Assembly: GCA_043778375.1 (NCBI GenBank)
Contig: JAYWGH010000002.1
Coordinates: 1 to 10,509 of the forward strand
DNA length: 10,509 bases
Direction: 5' to 3'
Source: CAIVSN01 sp043778375
Lineage (GTDB): Bacteria > Patescibacteriota > Gracilibacteria > BD1-5 > UBA2023
A program made the translations under genes and the position numbers. This document shows positions 1-7,724 of this stretch, in pieces. The notes under the pieces are model-generated. The model had not been told where the DNA came from and did no database searches. It worked only from the letters and a program-made list of their open reading frames with translations. Numbering within the stretch: position 1 is the first letter of the stretch; each line of letters begins with the position of its first letter.

Positions 1-1599
1 ATTGAGACGATCGTGTCTACGCAGTGGTTTATTCGAGCGTCTGAGATGGCCAAAAAAGTCACCACTGGGTATGCCAAAAAAGAATTCAATATTGTCCCTG
101 CGAGATTTAATACGAGCTTTGAATCTTGGATGGGAAGTATGCGAGACTGGTGTATATCTCGTCAACTCTGGTGGGGACATCAAATCCCTGCATACTATCA
201 TGTGACGACAGGGGAACTCCTTGGAGTAACACTCGATCCGACTGAGCTCTACGCCACTCACGGAGTGGAGAATGTACGACGGGACGACGATGTACTCGAT
301 ACCTGGTTTAGCTCAGGACTCTGGCCATTTTCTATTCTGAATTGGACACCAGAGGATCCAGGAGTGTTCTTCAAGAGATTTTATCCAGCACAGGTACTCG
401 AGACTGGATATGATATCCTCTTCTTTTGGGTAATCCGAATGCTCATGTTCGGGTATGAGTATACAGGAGGAACTCCATTTAAAACGGTATATCTCCATGG
501 ACTCGTACTTGACGAGGGGGGGCGCAAGATGTCAAAATCTTGGGGGAATGTGATTGATCCACTCGAGATTATTGAGGAATACTCGACAGATGCACTGCGC
601 CTCGCGCTCACGATTGGGAACACTCCGGGGACCAATCTCAACTTCAGTAAACGGCTCGTCGAGAACAATATGCTCTACCTCAATAAACTCTGGAATGTTG
701 CTCGGTTTGTGCATACAAATATTGGAGAGACTGCTATTACAGTGGGAGAACTCCACAATAAACTCGCTGATCCAGTCGTTCAGGCAGCTCTCATGCCACA
801 TGAGCGCTGGATTCTCTCAAGACTCCGAGCCACTGTAGATATGATGACAGTAGGTATGGATAATCTTGAGTTCTCGGCCCGTGGAGCAGAGCTCATGAGC
901 TTTATCCGAGATGAGTTTGCAGACTTTGCAGTTGAGGAGTACAAGCTCACAAAGGAGACTTCTCCCTATGGTCGAGAAGTGATGGCCTATGGAATTCTCA
1001 CTATTCTCACCCTTTTGCACCCGTATGTGCCAATGATCACTTCAGAGCTCTATGCTAAGCTCACGGGTGGGGGAGTGCTCACAAGTGCACACTGGCCGGT
1101 GTCGATCCATACTCGTGATCTCGCACTTGAGTCCGAGATGGAGCTTCTTTACCGGGTGATCCGCGAGATCCGGAATGTACGAGCAGTCAAGGGGGTAAAA
1201 CCTTCAGACAGACTCGCACTCACAATAGTAGCTCCAAAGAAATATAGAGACTGTGTGCAAGCAAATGAGACTATTCTCCTCGGGCTCGCGAGACTCAGTG
1301 AGGTGAGCTATGAGACAAAGAGTGCTCAGATCCAAGGGCAGTCGTACGCAGTGGTCGGGGAGATAGAGATATACCTCGATACTGGGGTTTTTGTTGATAC
1401 GGCAGGGGAGAAGGAGCGTCTGATGGCAGAGATCCGTAATAAAAAAGAGTTCATCCGTATAGTGGATACCAAGCTTACCAATCAAGAATTCATCCGCAAT
1501 GCACCTGAAAAAATCGTACGTATCGAACAGGATAAGAAACAACAAGCCATCGAGCAAATAGCAAAACTTGAGGAGAAGTATGCGATGCTGGAGGTGTAA
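1..1599 (+). CDS. valS: Valyl-tRNA synthetase, C-terminal part (5' end outside window)
   Basis: This class I aminoacyl-tRNA synthetase charges tRNA-Val with valine in the cytoplasm. The reading frame is open from base 1, so the gene begins upstream; the 532 codons present are roughly the last 60% of a typical ValRS of about 880 residues. Visible features are the W-C-I-S-R-Q-L-W-W-G-H stretch of the catalytic core, the D-D-D-V-L-D-T-W-F-S-S segment, the KMSKS loop (codons 176-180, bases 526-540) and the anticodon-binding helical domain. The last ~65 residues form a charged coiled-coil arm with the R-N-A-P-E-type motif typical of ValRS C-termini. The HIGH motif is outside the window. It ends at TAA. 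The fragment has no in-frame UGA, unlike most neighbours. The next gene lies about 250 bases downstream, so valS seems to end its transcription unit. Function is certain; only the start is missing. Confidence 0.97.
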   Translation: METIVSTQWFIRASEMAKKVTTGYAKKEFNIVPARFNTSFESWMGSMRDWCISRQLWWGHQIPAYYHVTTGELLGVTLDPTELYATHGVENVRRDDDVLDTWFSSGLWPFSILNWTPEDPGVFFKRFYPAQVLETGYDILFFWVIRMLMFGYEYTGGTPFKTVYLHGLVLDEGGRKMSKSWGNVIDPLEIIEEYSTDALRLALTIGNTPGTNLNFSKRLVENNMLYLNKLWNVARFVHTNIGETAITVGELHNKLADPVVQAALMPHERWILSRLRATVDMMTVGMDNLEFSARGAELMSFIRDEFADFAVEEYKLTKETSPYGREVMAYGILTILTLLHPYVPMITSELYAKLTGGGVLTSAHWPVSIHTRDLALESEMELLYRVIREIRNVRAVKGVKPSDRLALTIVAPKKYRDCVQANETILLGLARLSEVSYETKSAQIQGQSYAVVGEIEIYLDTGVFVDTAGEKERLMAEIRNKKEFIRIVDTKLTNQEFIRNAPEKIVRIEQDKKQQAIEQIAKLEEKYAMLEV

Positions 1600-1711
1600 C
1601 TCAGGTAGAGAGAATTTTAGTTTAGAAATTTACTGGACTGAGAATAACTCTCACTTTGTGAGTTGGGGAATATATCTCCGGGTAGTGACTAATCCAAAAA
1701 AACTTACTAGT

Positions 1712-1786
1712 ATGGGAAATATTTTCTAAAGAGGAGGGTTGTGAGCTTGCTCACATTTTCCCTCCGTTTGGAAAGATATTTCTCAT
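1712..1786. repeat. Long imperfect hairpin in the valS spacer
   Basis: The 1600-1850 spacer holds a large inverted repeat. Arm 1712-1738 pairs with arm 1760-1786, with a few G-U pairs, one single-base bulge (1772) and a small internal mismatch (1731-1732/1766). Nested inside is a perfect 6-bp stem, GTGAGC (1741-1746) with GCTCAC (1749-1754), closed by a 2-base loop. Together this makes about 30 paired positions. No T-run follows on either strand, so it is not a textbook intrinsic terminator. It could be a terminator or processing stem for valS mRNA, an attenuator for the next gene, or a small repeat element. The function is unknown; the pairing is read directly from the sequence. Confidence 0.7.
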
Positions 1787-1850
1787 GCTAATACAGCGAT
1801 TGTATTGCTCGTTTTTTGCATACAGGCCGTGCATATGCCATACTAGATGC

Positions 1851-3539
1851 ATGCCTGACTCATCGAATACACCTACGAATACCTCTTTTGCCAGCGAGAT
1901 CACTGCAATCGCAGTCTCTCGTAACCCTCTTGCGATCCTTTTTGGGCTCGCTCGTTTGCGTGAGCTCATCGAGGATTTTGCGGATGATCTCCTCTCCAGT
2001 ATAGAGAAATCCTACTATACAGAGTCTGCCGCGAAATTCTCAGAGCTTATAGCGCTCTATGCAAAAAACGATTTTTATCGTATTATCGCAGCTTCAGGTT
2101 CAGGAGGTACGGAATTCGGTATGCATAAGAAACTCCTTGATACCTACTTTGAGGAGAGCTATTATCAGGATGTGGATTTTTATTTCTTTGTACTCTCAGA
2201 GCATCCAGAGATCAAAATTCTTTTTGAGAAACTTCTCAGTATCTACCAAGGGAGGCCCCAATCTCTCGAGTATGCTTCTTCGACTCTTATTGATACGGGT
2301 AAGTTTTTCGCAGTACTCACTCCTGAGCTCGATATGCTCGCTGAGTCTAGATGAGATACTATCTCTCCGCTCAAGATCGGAGCCAAGCGACTCGCGCGAG
2401 ATCTCTATCTCTCAATGGCAGCTCGAGGTGTGGGGCAGGATTTTTGGCGCAAAGAATTTATTGAGAATATTCGCCTCAATAACGAGCTCATTGACGGACT
2501 AGCAACTTCGAGGATACTCGGATGTTTTACATTTCTCCGAGAAAAACTTCTCAAAACTCAAACGTATAACCTCGCCCTCTCGCAGACGAGTATATACCAG
2601 TCACTCGTCACTGAAATCGGAGCACTGCGCTCATCTACTTTTAGTACAAAGATGCAATTTGTAGGAAAACTCTCAAATGCCATGGGCACTGAGTCTATTA
2701 AGCGGGAGAATTTTCTCAATGTGCTGCGCAGGGGAGTGACCACTACGCACGCGAGTGAGCTTGTTGATGTGATATTTTGAGGAGGATTTCTTTCTCGACC
2801 TGCCTTTTTTGAGGTAAAAAGAAAAGTTATGCGTGAGGATTTTACAGTATATAGCTTTCCATCACTCGAAGCTGTTCGTCCTCTGATTTCTGCGATTGAT
2901 AGCTCACTCGTGCTGCGATTTTGTCGACCACTTTTTATGTATCGTCTCGCACGAGTATTCAATACGACTCAGACGGACCTCTACTATTTCATCAAGTTTA
3001 TTCTTACGATCCATACCCCCAAGACATACAATGAGTACCTCCTGATTTCTCGATTCTTCGCTGGTCTTGAGGCGTTTAGTGCGCCCGGACTTAAGTGAAT
3101 AGTTTTGCAAACAGTACAGTTTGGCTGGATGATCATTGCGGGACTTCTTTTGACCATGGTAGCTCCGTTTGGGGTATTCCTCGCCGTATGTCTCTACGCC
3201 TGAGTTCGCCTGAGTACAAAGCTCCTAGCTCGACTAGCTCCACGAGTAACGCTCGTAAGTAACTTTGCACTTGGGGCATACTTTGCACTGTTTGCTGCAG
3301 TATCGTTTACATTCGGAGTAACTTTTGGACTTAAAGATAATGTCGCTATCGTCTACTCCAACTATCGAGGAATTGTTAACTCCTCGACCATTGTGACAAG
3401 TGAGGTCCTCCAAGGGCTTACTGAGTACTCACGTCTCAAGGCAAGTGTCATAGAAACCTCAAGCACGAGTACTCCAACTCTTCTAAAAAGGATACAAGAG
3501 GTGAACTACCTCGAGGGAAAAGGATATAAACGCGATTAA
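1851..3539 (+). CDS. Unrecognised protein with two C-terminal membrane segments, 562 aa
   Basis: I do not recognise a family. The frame is continuous only when UGA is read as Gly, at residues 168, 310, 416 and 451; it ends at TAA. Residues 1 to ~415 look soluble and mostly helical, rich in Leu, Glu, Lys, Ser and Phe. Two hydrophobic segments follow at about 424-450 and 468-493, joined by a short basic loop, with a polar tail of about 70 residues. I chose the ATG at 1851 because the upstream in-frame ATG at 1785 lies in the arm of the hairpin and would add a Cys/His-rich stretch unlike the rest. No Shine-Dalgarno sequence precedes either start. The gene stands alone on its strand, and its stop overlaps the stop of the convergent haem-protein gene inside one TTAA. 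A two-helix membrane anchor on a cytoplasmic domain is plausible; no biochemical role can be claimed. Confidence 0.8.
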
Positions 3540-4192
3540 ACACTCGTTTTTTTAGCATCTGCGAGCCGAACTCCTAGAGAGTCAGCAATCTTCACTCCTG
3601 CGAGGATAGTTACTGGTATGAGAGACTCTATAAGTACTCCTACAAATTCTGGTCCACTATAGGCTCACTTTGCCTTTAGGGCTACCACGTGCACGATCAC
3701 AAGAATAAGGATTGCATATACGAGCCGATGAAGTCGCTTCCACCACTTTCCGAGCTTTTTTACTGCCCAGTTGTTGGAGGTAATGAGGAGGAGGAAAGCG
3801 AGTATCATCGCCCAAAAACCTACTGGGAGCCAAAGGGGTGGATTTGGATTTTGGATTATGACCTCAAGGTATTCGAAGTTCTTGATCAAAAAAGTCGCGT
3901 AGTGCATGAGCGCGAGCATCCCCATGAGTATGCCGAGCTCTCGACGAAATAGGCGAATACTCCCAAGAAACTCTATCCCTGATACACGAGCGAGTGGTCC
4001 GACAATGAGTATGAGGAGGAGGAGATTGTATGCCCATTCTCCGAGAAATTTTTGAAACTGGGGTGCAAGGGTAAAACCTATGGAGAGAAATGCGAGTGTT
4101 ATAAGTATTCGTCCTACGAGTACTTTATTATCTCGTATCCAGAGGGTAAAAGGGGAGAGGAAGTTGTTAAGGCTGAGGATAGCTGATTGCAT
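3536..4192 (-). CDS. MsrQ/YedZ-like haem membrane protein (ferric reductase-like transmembrane domain)
   Basis: This is a 218-residue polytopic membrane protein of the ferric-reductase-like family. MsrQ is the haem b quinol oxidase subunit that feeds electrons to the periplasmic methionine-sulfoxide reductase MsrP. The likely haem ligands are visible: His97 in the L-M-H-Y helix, His155 in the W-K-R-L-H-R-L-V-Y motif, and His168 in the next helix. The 13-residue gap from His155 to His168 equals that between the known E. coli MsrQ ligands (His151, His164). About five or six hydrophobic helices are present, and the length is close to MsrQ's ~210. One UGA-Gly (3665-3667) follows the last ligand helix; without recoding, the final 43 residues would be lost. 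It ends at TAA, overlapping the convergent gene's stop. No msrP lies beside it, so the redox partner is unknown. It could instead be a related ferric-reductase-type protein. Confidence 0.82.
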
Positions 4193-4289
4193 GGGGGAGA
4201 GTAAAGTGCTTCCAGTATAGACTGGGACAGGGTTTGTGCAAGAGCCTAAGTCGTCAATATTCAGGGTTTAGTAAAAAGTATTTGATTTA

Positions 4290-4316
4290 TATAGTAGAAA
4301 TTATATATTCTATATA
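4290..4316. promoter_or_regulatory. AT-rich inverted repeat upstream of the AbiEi-like gene (candidate operator)
   Basis: Bases 4290-4299 and 4308-4316 form an inverted repeat (TATAGTAGAA against TTCTATATA, with one extra G in the left arm) in the 158-bp divergent spacer between the MsrQ-like and AbiEi-like genes. The sequence ATATAGTA recurs directly at 4289-4296 and 4325-4332. Characterised AbiEi proteins repress their own promoter by binding inverted repeats, so this is a reasonable autoregulatory operator candidate. AT-richness makes chance palindromes common, so confidence is modest. Confidence 0.4.
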
Positions 4317-4350
4317 GCTCACTGATATAGTATTTAAGACAAAAACTTCC

Positions 4351-5181
4351 ATGATTTCTTTTGACAAAATTGTTATCAAATTGTCGCAAAAGTCAGGGTC
4401 TATCATCCTTCTTGAGGATATTTATGAGATTATTGACCCCACGCATGCGCGCCCTGGTGCAGCTCCACAAGTAGCAAAGCTCGTATATAAGCTCGTGCAC
4501 TCGGGGCATCTCACTCGTATACGTAATGGTGTGTATCTCGTAGGATACGACCCTCTCACGCAGCGCATGCCACAGTTTATTACCAGACGATACTGGGAGA
4601 TTGTGACTGCTTTTGTACGTCAACAGTGTTGAGTAGGGCAGGCGATCATCTCTGGTCTCAAGTCTCTCGAGCTTCATATGGGAAATGCAGCACCAGTGGC
4701 GGATCTCGAGCTCTTTGTACCCATAGGCACATTTGAGCGTCCGAGTAAGACCCTGCGCATATCTACTGACTATATTATAACCCTGCGATCTATCACGGTA
4801 TGAGCAAAATCTCGGACTATGGCTGGATGAGATTTATTCCCATATCTCAAGTCACTCTCTGCATATCACGGACTCTCAGGAGCGACTCAGTCTCTACGAA
4901 TTCTCTCGCCTGAGTCAGCAATCCTGGATACACTCCTCGATATAAAAAATCCCTGATTTTTGCTTGCGGTGAATAAATTCTTAGATATTTGGTCGAAAAG
5001 TCTCGATCGCGAAATACTCGGAGCTCTGGTGAGTAGGCGTTATATCACGAGTATCAATCGACTCCGAGAGATCGCGCAGACTCGTGGAGATCGTGATCTC
5101 TATGAGCAGTGCGTCAGTGTCATCCGAGATGAGGGGGGAGGGTGTTTTGTGACTGGGGATGTTACTCGTCATTGTGAGTAG
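4351..5181 (+). CDS. AbiEi-like winged-helix antitoxin/transcriptional regulator
   Basis: The protein has 276 residues and is continuous only with UGA as Gly at residues 94, 151, 160 and 202; it ends at TAG. The N-terminal ~65 residues match the AbiEi antitoxin winged-helix pattern: a helix after a K-S-G-S-I start, then a recognition-helix region ending in L-V-H-S-G-H-L-T-R-I-R-N-G-V-Y-L-V, which resembles the hydrophobic-G-x-L-x-R-hydrophobic-x-x-G-V-Y signature. The longer C-terminal part fits the AbiEi C-terminal domain only loosely. AbiEi normally represses abiE transcription and neutralises the AbiEii nucleotidyltransferase toxin, whose gene usually follows at once. Here the next gene is convergent and no nucleotidyltransferase is visible, so this is an orphan regulator or antitoxin, or a remnant acting alone. 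No Shine-Dalgarno sequence precedes the ATG. The last 20 bases overlap the neighbour's 3' end. Confidence 0.7.
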
Positions 5182-5653
5182 AGCCCAGTAGAGCAGGAAA
5201 CACAATAATTCATTTACTGTATGCTTCAGTGAGTTTTACTGCGAGTTTAGGGAGCACTTGCCTACAGACTTTGTGATTTTCTTTTTTTGCAATGAGGGTA
5301 ACAGAGACATTGTCACCTCACAACTGAGGGGAAATGCCACGAGGTATGAGGTCACTCAAGATTAATACCGTTATGGCAAATAGTTGATATTCTTCTTCAT
5401 TTGGAGTGAACTTTCTACTAAACATAATATTCATCGGCAGTTGATCGATTTCTCAAAATTTTATCGATACACCTGTAAATTCTTCTGCAGGAGACTTTTT
5501 CTCGAGGAGAGATTGTATATTCCATGAAGTAGCTTTTTGGAGTCAATCTAGTACTTGGACTGGATTGACAGCGAGACCACAGTTACAGAGTCCTTGGGGA
5601 CATGTAGGTCGAGAGTTACTCATCTGAGATTGTAAATTGTGAACTGTACCCAT
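5162..5653 (-). CDS. Unrecognised small protein with an N-terminal Cys cluster, 163 aa
   Basis: This gene is hidden under the standard code because four in-frame UGA codons break it; read as Gly it is open for 163 codons and ends at TAA. The N-terminus has a C-x4-C-x-C cluster (Cys18, Cys23, Cys25 from the 5653 start). The rest alternates short hydrophobic strands with charged segments. A second in-frame ATG at 5623 would give 153 residues and remove ten; I prefer 5653 because it lies just downstream of a candidate promoter, but either is possible. It diverges from the gene at 5738 and its 3' end overlaps the convergent AbiEi-like gene by 20 bp. I know no family for it. Support for a real gene is the length free of TAA/TAG, the ATG, UGA density like the neighbours, and the filling of an otherwise empty 500-base interval. 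Confidence 0.7.
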
Positions 5654-5667
5654 ATTTATATATATCT

Positions 5668-5720
5668 ATTTTAGTCTCAAAAATTATTTGTCAAATACTA
5701 TTTTTTGCTTACAGTTAATT
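5668..5720. promoter_or_regulatory. Compact divergent promoter region with overlapping -35 candidates
   Basis: Only 84 bp separate two divergent starts (5653 minus, 5738 plus). The near-palindrome TTTGTCAAA at its centre gives TTGACA on the minus strand (5694-5689) and TTGTCA on the plus strand (5688-5693). A minus-strand TAAAAT lies at 5673-5668, 15 bp from its -35, which is shorter than ideal. On the plus strand, TACAGT at 5710-5715 lies 16 bp from TTGTCA. If both are real, the two genes share a -35 region and polymerase binding would be mutually exclusive. Pattern match only. Confidence 0.45.
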
Positions 5721-5737
5721 TTTAACCCAATTCAATA

Positions 5738-6637
5738 ATGAATCTCCCATTCAAAATTGATCCAACTGTTGATACAAGTACTTTTGACCAAAACTATCCT
5801 GGCTCTGGTGGAGTACATCCTGCACATCCAGATAGAAATAAAGATTCACTCAAGCATGACGTAGTGAGTCACGGACACACCTGGGCTTTTGCGGTGGCTG
5901 CAACTGTAAAAGCACAAATACACGCACTTGAACAATTTACACCTGAACTCATTACTATGAGAGAAGGAGCACCTTGCTCTTTTCAACTTGATTGAGGAGT
6001 TGCGAAGTATACAAAAATTCCAGGTTTACGACTTATAATGCTCATGAGCCTGTATGCGGCTCCACCGAATAATGAATTTAAGCTGCAGGCACGCAATAAG
6101 AGACTCTCAGAAATAGGATTTTGAGCGCCAGATAATTTCTTTTTTAAAATGCGGGATCGTCTCTGTACACCTGAGAGTTTACTCGTAGTGAGACAGACCC
6201 AGCTCGCTATGGCATACACCCTTCATTTAGCTCTAAAGGAGTCATTTTTATATCAACAGACTCACAAGCAAAACATTGCTCCAGAGAAACTTCTTATACT
6301 CGCATTTCCATTTTTAGTACAAGGTATTTATTATAATTTTACCCTTGAGGATGCGCTCCTCGGAGAAATGCCTTGAAGCGCTTCAAACGGTAACACAAAA
6401 GTATCTCCATTACATTGACTCAGCTCACTTTCTCTGGCAGAGGCACTCATAGGTCGGATTACGAGAGAAAAGTTAAACTCGGATCAAAGGAGTTTATATG
6501 ATTTTTGTAAAGAGATGCTTGAGGTAGGTCCGATGAGTAAGCGCAGAAAACCTGTGCATACTTCGAGTCCTAATCCGTATGTGAGTGATCTTGCTGATGG
6601 TATTTCTGGTGCACTTCCCGGAGGCGGGAGTTGGTAA
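5738..6637 (+). CDS. Unrecognised protein with a His-rich N-terminal segment, 299 aa
   Basis: The gene is continuous only with UGA as Gly, at 5993-5995, 6122-6124, 6374-6376 and 6416-6418; it ends at TAA. No family is recognised. Residues 27-47 are rich in His (27, 30, 40, 45, 47), which could bind a metal, though this is speculative. The middle (about residues 85-210) is helical and hydrophobic-patterned, with no clear membrane span or signal peptide. The C-terminal ~30 residues are basic, then Pro/Ser/Gly-rich, ending in a G-G-G-S-W tail. The ATG at 5738 has no Shine-Dalgarno sequence but follows the divergent promoter region at a normal distance. The last 68 bp overlap the 3' end of the convergent xer gene. 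Together with the divergent gene at 5162-5653 it forms a pair that looks more AT-rich than the surroundings by eye, possibly a small acquired unit. Confidence 0.78.
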
Positions 6638-7613
6638 CATGGGTATAGACCTGCGTTGTGGTGATAGACGAGTGTCCGAGGAGCTCCTGGATAGACCGTA
6701 TATCAGCACCATTTTCCAGGAGCGTAGTCGCAAAGCTATGGCGCAGAGTATGAGCCGAGATATCTTTTGCTATACCAGCTAGTACTGCTCGCTTTCGGAT
6801 CATTTCGGTGATAAAAAATCTTGAGAGTCGCACGCTCATATCCGTGAGGCTTATTGACGCGATATTCTCTGGATCGTAGTTGTGCCGGATAAAGAGGGGA
6901 GAGAACTGATCAGTACGAGCCGATAGGTATGCCTCAATGGCGGTTTTGGCGGTCGGCGTCAGATACACAACTCGCACTTTCCCTCATTTTCCACGCACAC
7001 TAAACTCGAGGGTTTCGAGATTTACTCCTGTACGCCCGAGTGCTGTGAGCTCGGATATACGCAGTCCTGTCGAGTAAATAGTCTCGAGAATGGCGATGTC
7101 CCGCAGTTCTTGAAGCTCGCGAGATCATTTTGCTGCAAAAAGACGTACGATCTCATCTGGAGTGAGAAATGATACCTGGCGATCTCGGATCTTTACGAGG
7201 TCAATACTCGTTGGGTCGAGCGCGTTCACTCACTGCTTCTTGAGATACTTAAAAAATGCCCGAAAAGAGATCATATACGCGTTCGCGGAGTTTACAGAGA
7301 GGCCACGATCTACGAGCGAGAGGCGAAACTCATTTAAATCCCCCAAGGTGATGTGTTCGATCTCGAGGGTGGTGTGAGTTCGCAGATACATACGAGCCTG
7401 CATTTTAAGAGCTCTTTTATCAGGATCTTGAGATGATCCGAGAAATATCTGTGGATGGGGGAGTATCTCTGTAGCTTGACTCGTATTTTTTGGGTCTACA
7501 AACTCTAAAAACTTCCAGATATGGAGCTCATACTGCTCAGCTGTTTTGGGGCTTGCACCACGGTTAATATGCAAATAGCTTATATAGTCCTCGAGGGCTT
7601 GGGTATATTTCAT
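6570..7613 (-). CDS. XerC/XerD-type tyrosine recombinase (single-Xer candidate)
   Basis: This site-specific recombinase of 347 residues likely resolves chromosome dimers at dif. The N-terminal core-binding domain (about 1-130) is followed by the catalytic domain with all expected residues: Arg185 (T-G-L-R-I-S-E-L), Lys209 (G-K-G), His288 and Arg291 (H-T-L-R-H), His314 (L-G-H-S) and nucleophile Tyr323 (V-Y-T-H). The frame needs UGA-Gly at three places (7230-7232, 7125-7127, 6984-6986); the last is the invariant Gly after Lys209. It ends at TAG. It is longer than XerC/D (~300 residues), mainly through roughly 37 extra residues in the N-terminal domain, giving a size near XerS/XerH. I chose the ATG at 7613 because it aligns with XerD N-termini; a GTG at 7646 would add 11 residues. 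The dif-like site lies about 50 bp upstream. An integrase of a mobile element is the alternative, but no element is visible. Confidence 0.9.
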
Positions 7614-7665
7614 GGGAATTGATTGCAGGGGAGTATACTTAGACACAGGAGTTTCTACAAATAAT

Positions 7666-7693
7666 ACTTAACATAATGTAAGTTATGTTAAGT
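7666..7693. other. dif: dif-like Xer recombination site
   Basis: The 28-bp site reads as left arm ACTTAACATAA (7666-7676), centre TGTAAG (7677-7682) and right arm TTATGTTAAGT (7683-7693). The 11-6-11 layout is that of a dif site. Against E. coli dif from memory, the right arm (XerD-binding half) matches 10 of 11, the centre 4 of 6 and the left arm 6 of 11, so 20 of 28 overall. The arms are perfect inverted repeats, and the symmetry continues to 14 bp per side (7663-7676 and 7683-7696). It lies in the 111-bp gap between the umuC-like stop and the xer start. Streptococcal difSL beside xerS is a known parallel. Symmetric arms suggest one recombinase binds both halves. A weak AT-only hairpin or an operator for xer is less likely, since no T-run follows. 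Confidence 0.82.
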
Positions 7694-7724
7694 ATTTACT
7701 ACACTTGTTTAAATCGGCAGATCC

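Noticed and set aside
1646..1664. Small CTCAC-TTT-GTGAG hairpin after valS as terminator.
   Set aside because: A 5-bp stem without a T-run is too weak to call.
1785..1850. Earlier ATG at 1785 for the 562-residue protein.
   Set aside because: It lies in the arm of the hairpin and adds a Cys/His-rich segment out of character; not excluded.
3689..3952. Plus-strand open frame of 87 codons over the haem-protein gene.
   Set aside because: It is antisense to a clear membrane protein and its translation looks like no known protein.
5132..5145. A GGGNAGGG-like octamer pointing toward the dif-like site (E. coli KOPS consensus).
   Set aside because: One copy in 10.5 kb is about what chance gives, and no mirrored copies were seen on the other side.
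7614..7646. GTG start at 7646 for the recombinase.
   Set aside because: The ATG at 7613 aligns with XerD N-termini, and the extra 11 residues have no counterpart.
6570..7646. The recombinase as two broken pieces, a decayed phage integrase.
   Set aside because: The breaks are UGA codons at glycine positions, including the invariant G-K-G; with the UGA-Gly code it is one intact protein.
7663..7696. The palindrome before xer as an intrinsic terminator for umuC.
   Set aside because: The stem is almost entirely A-T with no following T-run, and the 11-6-11 layout and match to dif explain it better.
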